Below, in pieces: positions 16,338-22,758 of a stretch of 24,580 bases of DNA. Every line of letters begins with the position of its first letter. The first letter of the stretch is position 1. The translations under genes were made by a program, and so were the position numbers. Source of the DNA: Deltaproteobacteria bacterium (lineage in GTDB: Bacteria; Desulfobacterota; Desulfobacteria; Desulfobacterales; JAFDDL01); contig JAFDDL010000004.1 of the NCBI GenBank assembly GCA_019310865.1, positions 1-24,580 of the forward strand. Direction: 5' to 3'. A model generated the notes under the pieces. The model ran no database searches and was not told the origin of the DNA. It was given only the letters and a program-made list of their open reading frames with translations.

Positions 16338-17543
16338 GTGCCCAAGAAAAAAGCGAAAGAACGGATACTTCAGGCCGCCAAGTCTGAATTTTCAGAGAAA
16401 GGATATCTCCGGTCGAATATTGCCGAAATTGCACGCAAGTCCCAGGTCACCAATTCGATGCTATATCAATATTTTAAGGGAAAGGAGGACATTCTGTTCT
16501 CCATTCCGGCTGAAACCATGAATGAAATCCTCGAACAGGTCGAAACCAATCTGAAGGGAATTTGGGATGCAACAAGCCTGCTAAGCAAGCTGATCTGGGT
16601 CCAACTCATCTATAGTGAAAAAAACCCGGAATCGGCGCGAATCATATTGGAATGCCGCTCCCAGAAAAATTTTTACAAGAGCAAGTCCTATAATCTGATT
16701 CGAAACTACGGGGGAATCCTCTCGGGCATTTTAGAAAAAGGTATCAAAGACGGGGTTTTCCGGGAAGACCTGGATGTACGACTGGTACGGGATATGGTAT
16801 TTGGGGCCGTGGATTTTGAGCTGCTCAGTTTCATGTGCATCCGCGAAATCGACGCGCCGACTCAGGACTTGGAGCAGATCATGAACCTGATTCTGCCCAT
16901 GATCGTTAAAAAGTCGGGAATGGTACATAAACCGGTGGATAAGGCCACCAAGATACTCCTGGCGGCCGAGCAGATATTTGCGGAAAAAGGGCTGGTAAAG
17001 GCAAAACTATCGGATGTCGCAAAACTGGCCGGTGTCGCCGATGGCACGGTATATGAGTATTTCAAGAACAAGGAAGACATCCTCATGAGCATCTCGGCCA
17101 GGCGGATTCGGCATAATATCGAGCAGTTCGAAGACGCCTTTTCCATTAAAACTCCATTGAAAAGACTCAGGCGTTTGGTTCGCTATCATTTTTCGATTTA
17201 TTTGACCAATCGAAATTTTCTCAAGCTGTTTATCCTCGACACCCAATTGAATCCGCAATTTTATGATTCAGAGGCGTATAAAACCTTTCAGCGTTATTTT
17301 AAAACGATAGAGAAAATTATCGAGGACGGGAAAGCCCAAGGCATTTTCCGCTCCGATGTCAATTCAAGGGTGTTTCGAAACCTGTTCATCGGTACCTTCA
17401 GTCACATATCCATCCGGTGGTTCATTCTGGGCGATGATGTAAAGGTCGACATGATGAAGGAGATCGACCAGGTTACCGACATGCTCTCATTATCGGTCCT
17501 GACGGATGAAGCGCTGGAACAATCGGGGATTATGAGTGGATAA
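16338..17543 (+). CDS. Tandem TetR/AcrR regulator (two complete TetR modules in one chain)
   Basis: A 401-residue protein, twice the usual TetR length. Module 1 has an HTH at about 7-55 (NIAEIARKSQVTNSMLYQYF, KGKEDILFSI) and an all-helical ligand-binding region to about 195. Module 2 has a second HTH at about 203-252 (KLSDVAKLAGVADGTVYEYF, KNKEDILMSI) and its own C-terminal helices to the end. The two HTHs are alike but clearly diverged, with different recognition-helix residues (TNSMLYQY versus ADGTVYEY). A single chain could therefore act as a built-in pseudo-dimer or bind two separate operators. The start is a GTG at 16338 with GGA 11 bases upstream. It diverges from the TonB receptor and ends overlapping the convergent fic gene by 14 bp. 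TetR proteins usually repress neighbouring transport or catabolic genes and are released by a small ligand; the ligand is unknown. Confidence 0.9.
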   Translation: MPKKKAKERILQAAKSEFSEKGYLRSNIAEIARKSQVTNSMLYQYFKGKEDILFSIPAETMNEILEQVETNLKGIWDATSLLSKLIWVQLIYSEKNPESARIILECRSQKNFYKSKSYNLIRNYGGILSGILEKGIKDGVFREDLDVRLVRDMVFGAVDFELLSFMCIREIDAPTQDLEQIMNLILPMIVKKSGMVHKPVDKATKILLAAEQIFAEKGLVKAKLSDVAKLAGVADGTVYEYFKNKEDILMSISARRIRHNIEQFEDAFSIKTPLKRLRRLVRYHFSIYLTNRNFLKLFILDTQLNPQFYDSEAYKTFQRYFKTIEKIIEDGKAQGIFRSDVNSRVFRNLFIGTFSHISIRWFILGDDVKVDMMKEIDQVTDMLSLSVLTDEALEQSGIMSG

Positions 17544-18504
17544 ATCGATAAACCGTTGTTCGTTTGTCCCCGGACCGCTTCAACAGGCCTTTTTTCACGC
17601 CCTGTTTCAGATCACGGCTGGCTGTGGGTGCTGAAATCGTCTTCAACAGATTTTGATAATCCTTTCGTGAAAACAACTCCTTGCCAAACACCCCCTGAGC
17701 GATCCCCAATCGATTTTCAGCTGTGAGTGTCACACCGCGTGTATCTTCAATCAACTGTTCCAGCGTTCTTGCTAATTGCGTCAGAATAAACGCGACAAAC
17801 ACTGTGCAGTCGCCCGTATCGTCTCCCATTGCGAGCGACCGGTAATATTCTTGCTGATGCGCTCGAATAAGATGCTCCACCGGTAGAAATTCGAACACCG
17901 GATGATAATGCATCAAGATACAGGTTTGCCAATAGCGCCCCATGCGGCCATTTCCGTCGATAAACGGATGAATATGTTCCAACTGAAAATGAAAGCGGGC
18001 GGATTTGATCAGCAAGTGGTCGTCGCTCGTCTTCAGGTAATGAAAAAGCGCATGCATCATGGGTTCAACATTTTCCCAACGCGGTGCCACATGAAAAATG
18101 TCCTTTTCTCGCAGCACACCGATGGCGCCTCTGCGAAAGGAACCCGGATCCGCCACCAGCCCCTTCATCATAATGCGATGCGCTTTCAGTAATGAATTCA
18201 CGGCAAAGGGATTGAACTTGGACAAACGACGATACGCTTCGATTGCATTTTCAACTTCCAAAATGTCCCTGGGAGGACCGATTACCCGATTCTTATGCAG
18301 TAAAGCGGTAACTTGATCCCGAGTTAGTGAATTGCCCTCAATGGCCAACGATGCTTGGATGGTTCGAATACGGTTCTTACGCCTCAGTTCCAGACTCGGC
18401 TGACTCAGGTTCACCCCTGCCAGCCGGCCGATATTCTCAGCGATCGCCGCAAGCGTGTTCACAATCAAAGTGGTGAGTCGACAGGATGCAATTTCAAATT
18501 TCAT
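17530..18504 (-). CDS. Fic-domain protein with N-terminal inhibitory motif and C-terminal winged helix
   Basis: A 324-residue Fic protein. The catalytic motif HPFIDGNGRMGR at 179-190 keeps all key residues (His179, Asp183, Asn185, Arg187, Arg190), so AMP transfer to hydroxyl side chains of target proteins is expected. An upstream S52-LAI-E56-G57-N matches the inhibitory (S/T)xxxE(G/N) motif placed N-terminal to the Fic core, i.e. class II, in which the Glu blocks productive ATP binding until relieved. The region FNPFAVNSLLKAHRIMMKG is the usual helix before the core, and LREKDIFHVAP is the target-binding flap. The last about 60 residues (TASRDLKQGVKKGLLKRSG...TVYRF) look like a winged-helix DNA-binding domain. 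No separate antitoxin gene lies beside it. It converges on and overlaps the tetR gene by 14 bp. The ATG at 18504 has no ribosome site and almost no leader. Confidence 0.92.
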   Translation of the reverse strand: MKFEIASCRLTTLIVNTLAAIAENIGRLAGVNLSQPSLELRRKNRIRTIQASLAIEGNSLTRDQVTALLHKNRVIGPPRDILEVENAIEAYRRLSKFNPFAVNSLLKAHRIMMKGLVADPGSFRRGAIGVLREKDIFHVAPRWENVEPMMHALFHYLKTSDDHLLIKSARFHFQLEHIHPFIDGNGRMGRYWQTCILMHYHPVFEFLPVEHLIRAHQQEYYRSLAMGDDTGDCTVFVAFILTQLARTLEQLIEDTRGVTLTAENRLGIAQGVFGKELFSRKDYQNLLKTISAPTASRDLKQGVKKGLLKRSGDKRTTVYRFIHS

Positions 18505-18511
18505 GCCATTG

Positions 18512-18539
18512 ATAATATCATATGATACTATTAAGTCAA
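18512..18539 (-). promoter_or_regulatory. fic promoter overlapped by a 20-bp palindrome
   Basis: On the - strand: TTGACT (18539-18534), 16-bp spacer, TATTAT (18517-18512), each 5/6 to consensus. Only seven bases separate the -10 from the ATG, so the mRNA should be leaderless or nearly so. A perfect core palindrome TATCATATGATA (18516-18527), extending with one mismatch pair to 18512-18531, covers the -10 and spacer: a natural repressor site, possibly for the Fic protein's own winged helix. Confidence 0.55.
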
Positions 18540-18602
18540 GGCCATATCATCATGCCATTTCATCAGTAAATGATTTTTGCATTCGTAATATGATTAAAAT
18601 AC

Positions 18603-18634
18603 TTGACATGTTTCTGAAACAAATTCATTATAAT
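18603..18634 (+). promoter_or_regulatory. Candidate promoter and operator of the GPH symporter
   Basis: TTGACA at 18603-18608 is followed either by CATTAT with 17-bp spacing (18626-18631) or by a perfect TATAAT with 20-bp spacing (18629-18634). Between them lies TGTTTCTGAAACA (18609-18621), a perfect odd-centred palindrome that a regulator could occupy to block polymerase. The transcript would carry a short leader before the ATG at 18669. Confidence 0.5.
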
Positions 18635-18668
18635 TTTAAATTGAATATTGTTACCTGGGAGTCTATGT

Positions 18669-20030
18669 ATGTCTGATCAGCCTATTTCTTTCTGGCGCCT
18701 GAGCGCATATGCATCACCCGCCTATATCGCCGGCGCCATTCTGTTTCCCACTATGGCAATTATACCGGCCTTCTATGCCAAGCATGTCGGCATCAGCTTG
18801 GGGATAATCGGCACAATCCTTGTCGTCGGGCGGTTTTTCGATGCAATAACCGATCCGCTCATCGGCTATCTATCGGACATCACCAAGTCGCCCATTGGTC
18901 ACCGAAAACCCTGGGTCCTGGGTGGTTTTCTCCTGGCGATGGCGTCGGTCTATTTTCTGTTTATACCGGACCAAGGGGCGGGGGTGCCGTATTTTGTTAC
19001 CTGGTTTCTATTGCTCTTCTTCTCATTTACGATGATCGATATTCCCCATCGGGCTTGGGGAACGGAAATTTCACGCCATTACGACGAGCGTTCTCGAATC
19101 AGCACCTTCGTAGGCCTCGGTGTCCAATTGGGCAGCTTGACCTTTGCGATTATCCCGTTGATTCCCATATTCTCAGCAGAGGGGTATAACCCCGAAACGC
19201 TTAAATTTATCGCTATTTACTTTGTTGTTCTCATGCCGCCCATCGCACTGGCCGCAGTCCTTTGGGGACCGGAAGGCAAGCGGGTGGGAACAGAAAAACC
19301 GTCCGTCAAGGGGCTGATTTCTTCGGTCAAGGGCAACAAACCGTTCCAGTATTTTGTCGCCATCTACATGGTGGCCGGTTTGGGCAATGGCATGTTCTTC
19401 GCACTGATCTACCTGTATTGCGACACGTATATGCAGCTTGGCCGCTTCTTCCCGTATTTCCTGGTGGCAGAGGCAATGTTCACATTTGTCATCATCCCGA
19501 TCTGGCTGAGAATTATCTATAAATACGGCAAGCACAAACCCTGGTCGGTCGGCAACATCATCGGGGCAGTCATTCTCGCCTGCATGGCCTTCTTTGATCC
19601 GGGCGAAGCGGCATTCATCCCCTTCATGGTGCTTGTCGCCCTCCGCGCTATGTCCGTGGCGTGCGTTTATGTCGTCCCCATGGCGCTACTCGGTGATGTC
19701 ATCGACTACGATATCCTCAAAACCGGCGTCAACCGGTCGGCCAACTATTTCTCCGTGATGACCCTGCTTTCCAAATCGAACTCGGCTCTCGGCGGCGGAC
19801 TCGGTTTCATAATTATCAGCGCCTTCGGGTATACAGCCGCAGGACCGAATTCAAACCTTGCCAACGCCGGAATTGTTTTCACAACCCTGATTATACCGGC
19901 GATCATGATCGGCATCGCCAGCGCGATGATCTGGTTCTTCCCCATCGATCACCGCAAGCAATCGATTATCCGGCGGCGTATTGAGACCCGTGCGGAGCGA
20001 GCAGAACGGAATGGTATGCCCGTCGAATAA
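18669..20030 (+). CDS. GPH-family (MelB-like) MFS cation symporter
   Basis: A 453-residue inner-membrane transporter with about 12 hydrophobic segments. The family signature after TM2, RFFDAITDPLIGYLSD, followed by GHRKPWVLGG, marks the glycoside-pentoside-hexuronide:cation symporter group, as do PHRAWGTEIS and the second-half GDVIDYDILKTG with NRSANYFS. GGGAG (CTGGGAG) lies seven bases before the ATG at 18669, which is preferred to the upstream TTG at 18648. Members carry sugars or uronides with Na+ or H+, but relatives in sphingomonads and other hydrocarbon or steroid users are found beside TonB receptors and crotonases, so a non-sugar substrate is possible. It reads away from fic, with its own promoter, and converges on the enoyl-CoA hydratase gene; the basic tail (RKQSIIRRRIETRAERAER) is cytoplasmic. 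Confidence 0.9.
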   Translation: MSDQPISFWRLSAYASPAYIAGAILFPTMAIIPAFYAKHVGISLGIIGTILVVGRFFDAITDPLIGYLSDITKSPIGHRKPWVLGGFLLAMASVYFLFIPDQGAGVPYFVTWFLLLFFSFTMIDIPHRAWGTEISRHYDERSRISTFVGLGVQLGSLTFAIIPLIPIFSAEGYNPETLKFIAIYFVVLMPPIALAAVLWGPEGKRVGTEKPSVKGLISSVKGNKPFQYFVAIYMVAGLGNGMFFALIYLYCDTYMQLGRFFPYFLVAEAMFTFVIIPIWLRIIYKYGKHKPWSVGNIIGAVILACMAFFDPGEAAFIPFMVLVALRAMSVACVYVVPMALLGDVIDYDILKTGVNRSANYFSVMTLLSKSNSALGGGLGFIIISAFGYTAAGPNSNLANAGIVFTTLIIPAIMIGIASAMIWFFPIDHRKQSIIRRRIETRAERAERNGMPVE

Positions 20031-20038
20031 AGGTGGCC

Positions 20039-20056
20039 GAGAAGCAATCGCTTCTC
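20039..20056 (+). terminator. Weak hairpin terminator after GPH symporter
   Basis: GAGAAGC (20039-20045), loop AATC, GCTTCTC (20050-20056), then TTGT. The stem is perfect but the T-tract is short. Two further small hairpins follow before the convergent gene's stop (ACCCC/GGGGT at 20074-20090 and AATATC/GATATT at 20092-20108), so transcription from either side could stop here. Confidence 0.4.
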
Positions 20057-20134
20057 TTGTCAGGTCAGAAAGGACCCCCATCACCGGGGTAAATATCGCC
20101 CAGATATTCGTACGCCTCTTCCGTGTGCAGCGTT

Positions 20135-20914
20135 CTATTTTCCCTTAAAGAGCGGCGCCCGCTTTTCAAAAAACGCCTGCATTCCTTCCCGATGATCCTC
20201 TGTCTGAAAACACATGGCGGTCGACATCAACTCAAATTCAAACATGGCATTGAGGTCAAGCTCCCAGCTGCTGTTAATCAGCCGCTTGCCAAGCGTGATG
20301 GCATTGGCCGGCCCGTTTGCAAGCTCCTGGGCTAACGTGTTGACTGCCTCATCCAGTTTTTCCGGTGGAACCACCTGATTGACAATTCCCAGTTCCAGTG
20401 CCTGGTTGGCATCCATCATACGCCCCGTAAAAATCAGCTCTTTTGCGCGTTTCAGGCCGACGGCGCGGGGCAAAAAATAACAAGACGCATAATCCGGCGT
20501 TAATCCGACATTTACAAATGCCTGTGAAAACTTTGCCCGATCCGTTGCGATGGCCAGATCGGAGGCCAGCACAAAACTGAATCCCGCCCCAAGCGCATAG
20601 CCATCAACGGCAGCGATAACCGGTTTGTCCATGTTGACTATTTTTCTTATGGATTCAATGCCTATCTTGGCATACTCCCGGCCTTTAAAAGCGGTGTCGG
20701 GCGCCATGTCCTTGACACTCCCCCCGGCACTGAAATGCTCGCCGTCCCCTTTGAGCACGATGACGCGGACAGCCGGGGCCGTTTCAGCCTGGGCCAGGGC
20801 CAACACCATCTCTTTGCGCATTTCAATATCCAATGCATTTCGAATCCTTGGATTGTGATTGATGATGGTAACGACCCCATCGTGCTCCCGGTAAATTAAC
20901 TTGTTAAATTTCAT
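20135..20914 (-). CDS. Enoyl-CoA hydratase/isomerase family protein, PaaG-like
   Basis: A 259-residue crotonase-fold enzyme. Oxyanion-hole segments are HFSAGGSVKDM (60-70) and GYALGAGFSF (105-114). The first Glu of classical enoyl-CoA hydratase (in PEINLG) is replaced, as the segment reads SQAFVNVGLTPDYASCYFLPR; Asp141 in TPDYA aligns with the single catalytic Asp of PaaG-type isomerases (VPDSGG). The protein is therefore more likely an enoyl-CoA isomerase or other single-acid member than a true hydratase. The C-terminal GMQAFFEKRAPLFKGK is a full, normal family end. A purine-rich site (AGGATGG) precedes the ATG at 20914. No partner beta-oxidation gene is intact in the window, but a decayed biotin-carrier tail lies just upstream on the same strand, suggesting it once belonged to an acyl-CoA carboxylase/oxidation operon. 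The thioester substrate is unknown. Confidence 0.93.
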   Translation of the reverse strand: MKFNKLIYREHDGVVTIINHNPRIRNALDIEMRKEMVLALAQAETAPAVRVIVLKGDGEHFSAGGSVKDMAPDTAFKGREYAKIGIESIRKIVNMDKPVIAAVDGYALGAGFSFVLASDLAIATDRAKFSQAFVNVGLTPDYASCYFLPRAVGLKRAKELIFTGRMMDANQALELGIVNQVVPPEKLDEAVNTLAQELANGPANAITLGKRLINSSWELDLNAMFEFELMSTAMCFQTEDHREGMQAFFEKRAPLFKGK

Positions 20915-20943
20915 GGCGATCCATCCTAGAAAATTTCAGATAG

Positions 20944-21015
20944 TTACTCAATCACCGCCAGGACCTGATCCTTGGCAATGGTATCCCCTTCCTGAACAGA
21001 AATGCTGGTGTTGGA
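20944..21015 (-). pseudogene. Remnant of a biotin-carboxyl-carrier C terminus
   Basis: The - strand translates, without a start codon, to about 23 residues (SNTSISVQEGDTIAKDQVLAVIE-stop), the last two strands of a biotinyl/lipoyl domain; compare the family ending VKEGDxVxxGQVLAVIE. An in-frame stop precedes it and nothing of the lysine-containing MKM half remains. It ends 29 bp before the enoyl-CoA hydratase ATG on the same strand. A deletion appears to have removed a carboxylase carrier gene, leaving only its tail. Confidence 0.6.
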
Positions 21016-21156
21016 TTATATTGTATTTCAGTTGGTTAAAGCCTGTCCGCTCCTAGCGGATTCAGAAATTAACGAAATTTTATCAAAATAAACTAATTCT
21101 GATATTTTTTCTGTAATTTGTCAAGACATTTTTGTTAATCCATTGACGGGAACAAC

Positions 21157-21249
21157 ATGAAGACCATCCGAACGTTAGAGGGCAACTATACTACCGGGGA
21201 ACTTATTTATGCAATGGGCGACAGGATCGCGGCCACGGGCGGATATTAA
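21157..21249 (+). CDS. Possible 30-residue ORF, or truncated gene start
   Basis: ATG at 21157, preceded by ACGGGA, opens a frame of 30 codons (MKTIRTLEGNYTTGELIYAM...) ending TAA at 21247-21249, one base before the end of the convergent MFS gene. The composition looks protein-like but no family is recognised. It may be the N terminus of a gene cut off by the rearrangement that placed the MFS gene here, or chance. Confidence 0.25.
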   Translation: MKTIRTLEGNYTTGELIYAMGDRIAATGGY

Positions 21250-21250
21250 C

Positions 21251-22492
21251 TCAATCTACTAACATGGCCTTTACAATACCGGCATCTGTTCTGCGAAAAG
21301 TCGGGCTCCCCATGTAGAACAGTACGGCAATAAGGACGCTCAGCACCGCCGCGCCCCCCACGGCCAGGGGCGCACCGAAGATCTCGGCAAGCCCTGACAT
21401 CGGCAGCGTACCCAAGAGCGGCAGTGAGAAGGACATCATCAGAAGGCTGGAGATGCGGCCCCGGATGCGATCCGGTATCATGAGCTGGATTGCCGTTCCG
21501 TTCACGGTGCTGAAAATGGCTGCAAAGACATCGGCAATAAAGATCAGGCCAAGTCCCAATAAAAAATAGGGGCTGAATGCAAAGAAAAATAGGCCAACAC
21601 CGAATCCCAGCACACTCACCATCATCAGTCGCAACCGGCGGTCCCCGCCACCATAGCCCGCCACCCAAATGGAACCCACGACACCGCCAACACCTGCAGC
21701 CGTGCTGAGCAAACCCAGTCCTCGTGAACCCACATCCCAAATCTTATCAGCAAACACGACGAGCAGATTTTGAAACGGCATCGCCAGAAACATGGGAATC
21801 AGGCCGAAAAGCAGGAGCATCAGCAATAGCCGATCTTCTCTGACATATTTAAAGCCCTCTACAATATTGGCCATCATGGATTCGCGTCTGGATTCGGCCG
21901 GCGGCAGGGATTTTTTTAAAAAAAGCATACAAAAAACCCCGGCGCCATAGAGCACCACGCCTATCAGGTAGGTGTTTCCCACACCGATGCCATCAATCAG
22001 GAATCCCGCGGCGGCCGGCCCGAGGATGCGGGTGGTATTCATTCCAGCCATCTGAAGCGCCATGGCATTGGCAAGGCCGGACTTGCCCACTGTATTGACG
22101 ATCAGTGCATTGCCGGCGGGCATGATAAAGGGAAACACGCACCCCATAAAGCCGGCAACCACCAATATATGCCAGAACGCCAACTGGTCCGTGAAGATCA
22201 AGATCACAAGGACGATTTCGTTCAACAATACGAGCGATTCGCCGATAATGATCAAGGTTCGCCGGTCGATCCGATCCGCTACCACACCGCCAATGGGGGC
22301 GATCAAAAACATGGGAATCGCCACCACGAACATGACCATTCCCAGGGCAAGTTCACTTCCAGTCAGTTTAAAGGCCAGCCAGGATCGCACGATCGCCTGG
22401 CTGCCCATGGAAAGGGAAAAGGCCATGTTGGCTGTATAGAGCCAGCGGAATTGTGGATATTGCAGTGATGATAAGGCGCTTTTTGAAAACAA
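21251..22492 (-). CDS. MFS transporter, EntS/MFS_3-like exporter
   Basis: A 413-residue inner-membrane protein with about 12 hydrophobic segments. The N terminus LQYPQFRWLYTANMAFSLSMGSQ, the loop GGVVADRIDRRTLIIIGE after TM2 and the second-half ADVFAAIFSTVNGTAIQLMIPDRIRGRISSL-type motif belong to the MFS_3 group that includes the enterobactin exporter EntS and many drug or siderophore exporters. The reading frame offers only a TTG start at 22492, supported by GGGGGA eight bases upstream; the nearby ATG at 22500 is out of frame. It stands alone on the - strand between remnants and a divergent permease, with 266 bp to the next gene in which no clear promoter was seen. Substrate unknown; export rather than import is a family-based guess. 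Confidence 0.9.
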   Translation of the reverse strand: MFSKSALSSLQYPQFRWLYTANMAFSLSMGSQAIVRSWLAFKLTGSELALGMVMFVVAIPMFLIAPIGGVVADRIDRRTLIIIGESLVLLNEIVLVILIFTDQLAFWHILVVAGFMGCVFPFIMPAGNALIVNTVGKSGLANAMALQMAGMNTTRILGPAAAGFLIDGIGVGNTYLIGVVLYGAGVFCMLFLKKSLPPAESRRESMMANIVEGFKYVREDRLLLMLLLFGLIPMFLAMPFQNLLVVFADKIWDVGSRGLGLLSTAAGVGGVVGSIWVAGYGGGDRRLRLMMVSVLGFGVGLFFFAFSPYFLLGLGLIFIADVFAAIFSTVNGTAIQLMIPDRIRGRISSLLMMSFSLPLLGTLPMSGLAEIFGAPLAVGGAAVLSVLIAVLFYMGSPTFRRTDAGIVKAMLVD

Positions 22493-22758
22493 TTGCGCAT
22501 TCCCCCGTTAATTTTTATTGAAAAAGTCGATATGTCGATGGGTTGTGACCATAATGCCATCTTCCGGTCGCGTCAAGCTTTGTGGTGGTCCATCTTCAGT
22601 GGCCTATTTCGGAAAATCCACCTAAGCGCACCAGACAGGTACCGATGGGTGGTTCACGCATGACCTAAGCCGGCGCCTTGTTTTAAGATGAATTTTGGCG
22701 TACTTAATGGTCACGAAATCAGGGCCGTAGCGAAGGGTCTCATAAAAAGGAGTGCATA

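Larger units (their letters stand above)
20915..21250. other. Intergenic scar region with gene remnants and a short hairpin
   Basis: These 336 bp hold no intact gene of normal size. They contain the biotin-carrier remnant (20944-21015, -), a perfect hairpin TCCGCT-CCT-AGCGGA at 21046-21060, an AT-rich stretch at 21016-21150 with TGTCAA (21119-21124, a -35-like TTGACA on the - strand that could serve the enoyl-CoA hydratase), and a 30-residue + strand ORF. The mixture suggests a rearrangement junction. Confidence 0.5.

Noticed and set aside
16300..16521. ATG-started 73-codon frame overlapping the tandem TetR start
   Set aside because: It is out of frame with the conserved HTH and has no recognisable content; the GTG at 16338 is the real start.
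20065..20134. - strand peptide ending AYEYLGDIYPGDGGPF-stop just after the enoyl-CoA hydratase stop
   Set aside because: It looks protein-like but has no start, lies in a different frame from the intact hydratase end, and matches no family I recognise; could be a remnant but support is too thin.
22493..22758. Searched for operators or small RNAs between the MFS exporter and the APC permease
   Set aside because: Only the permease ribosome site (AAAAGGAG) and short chance repeats were seen.
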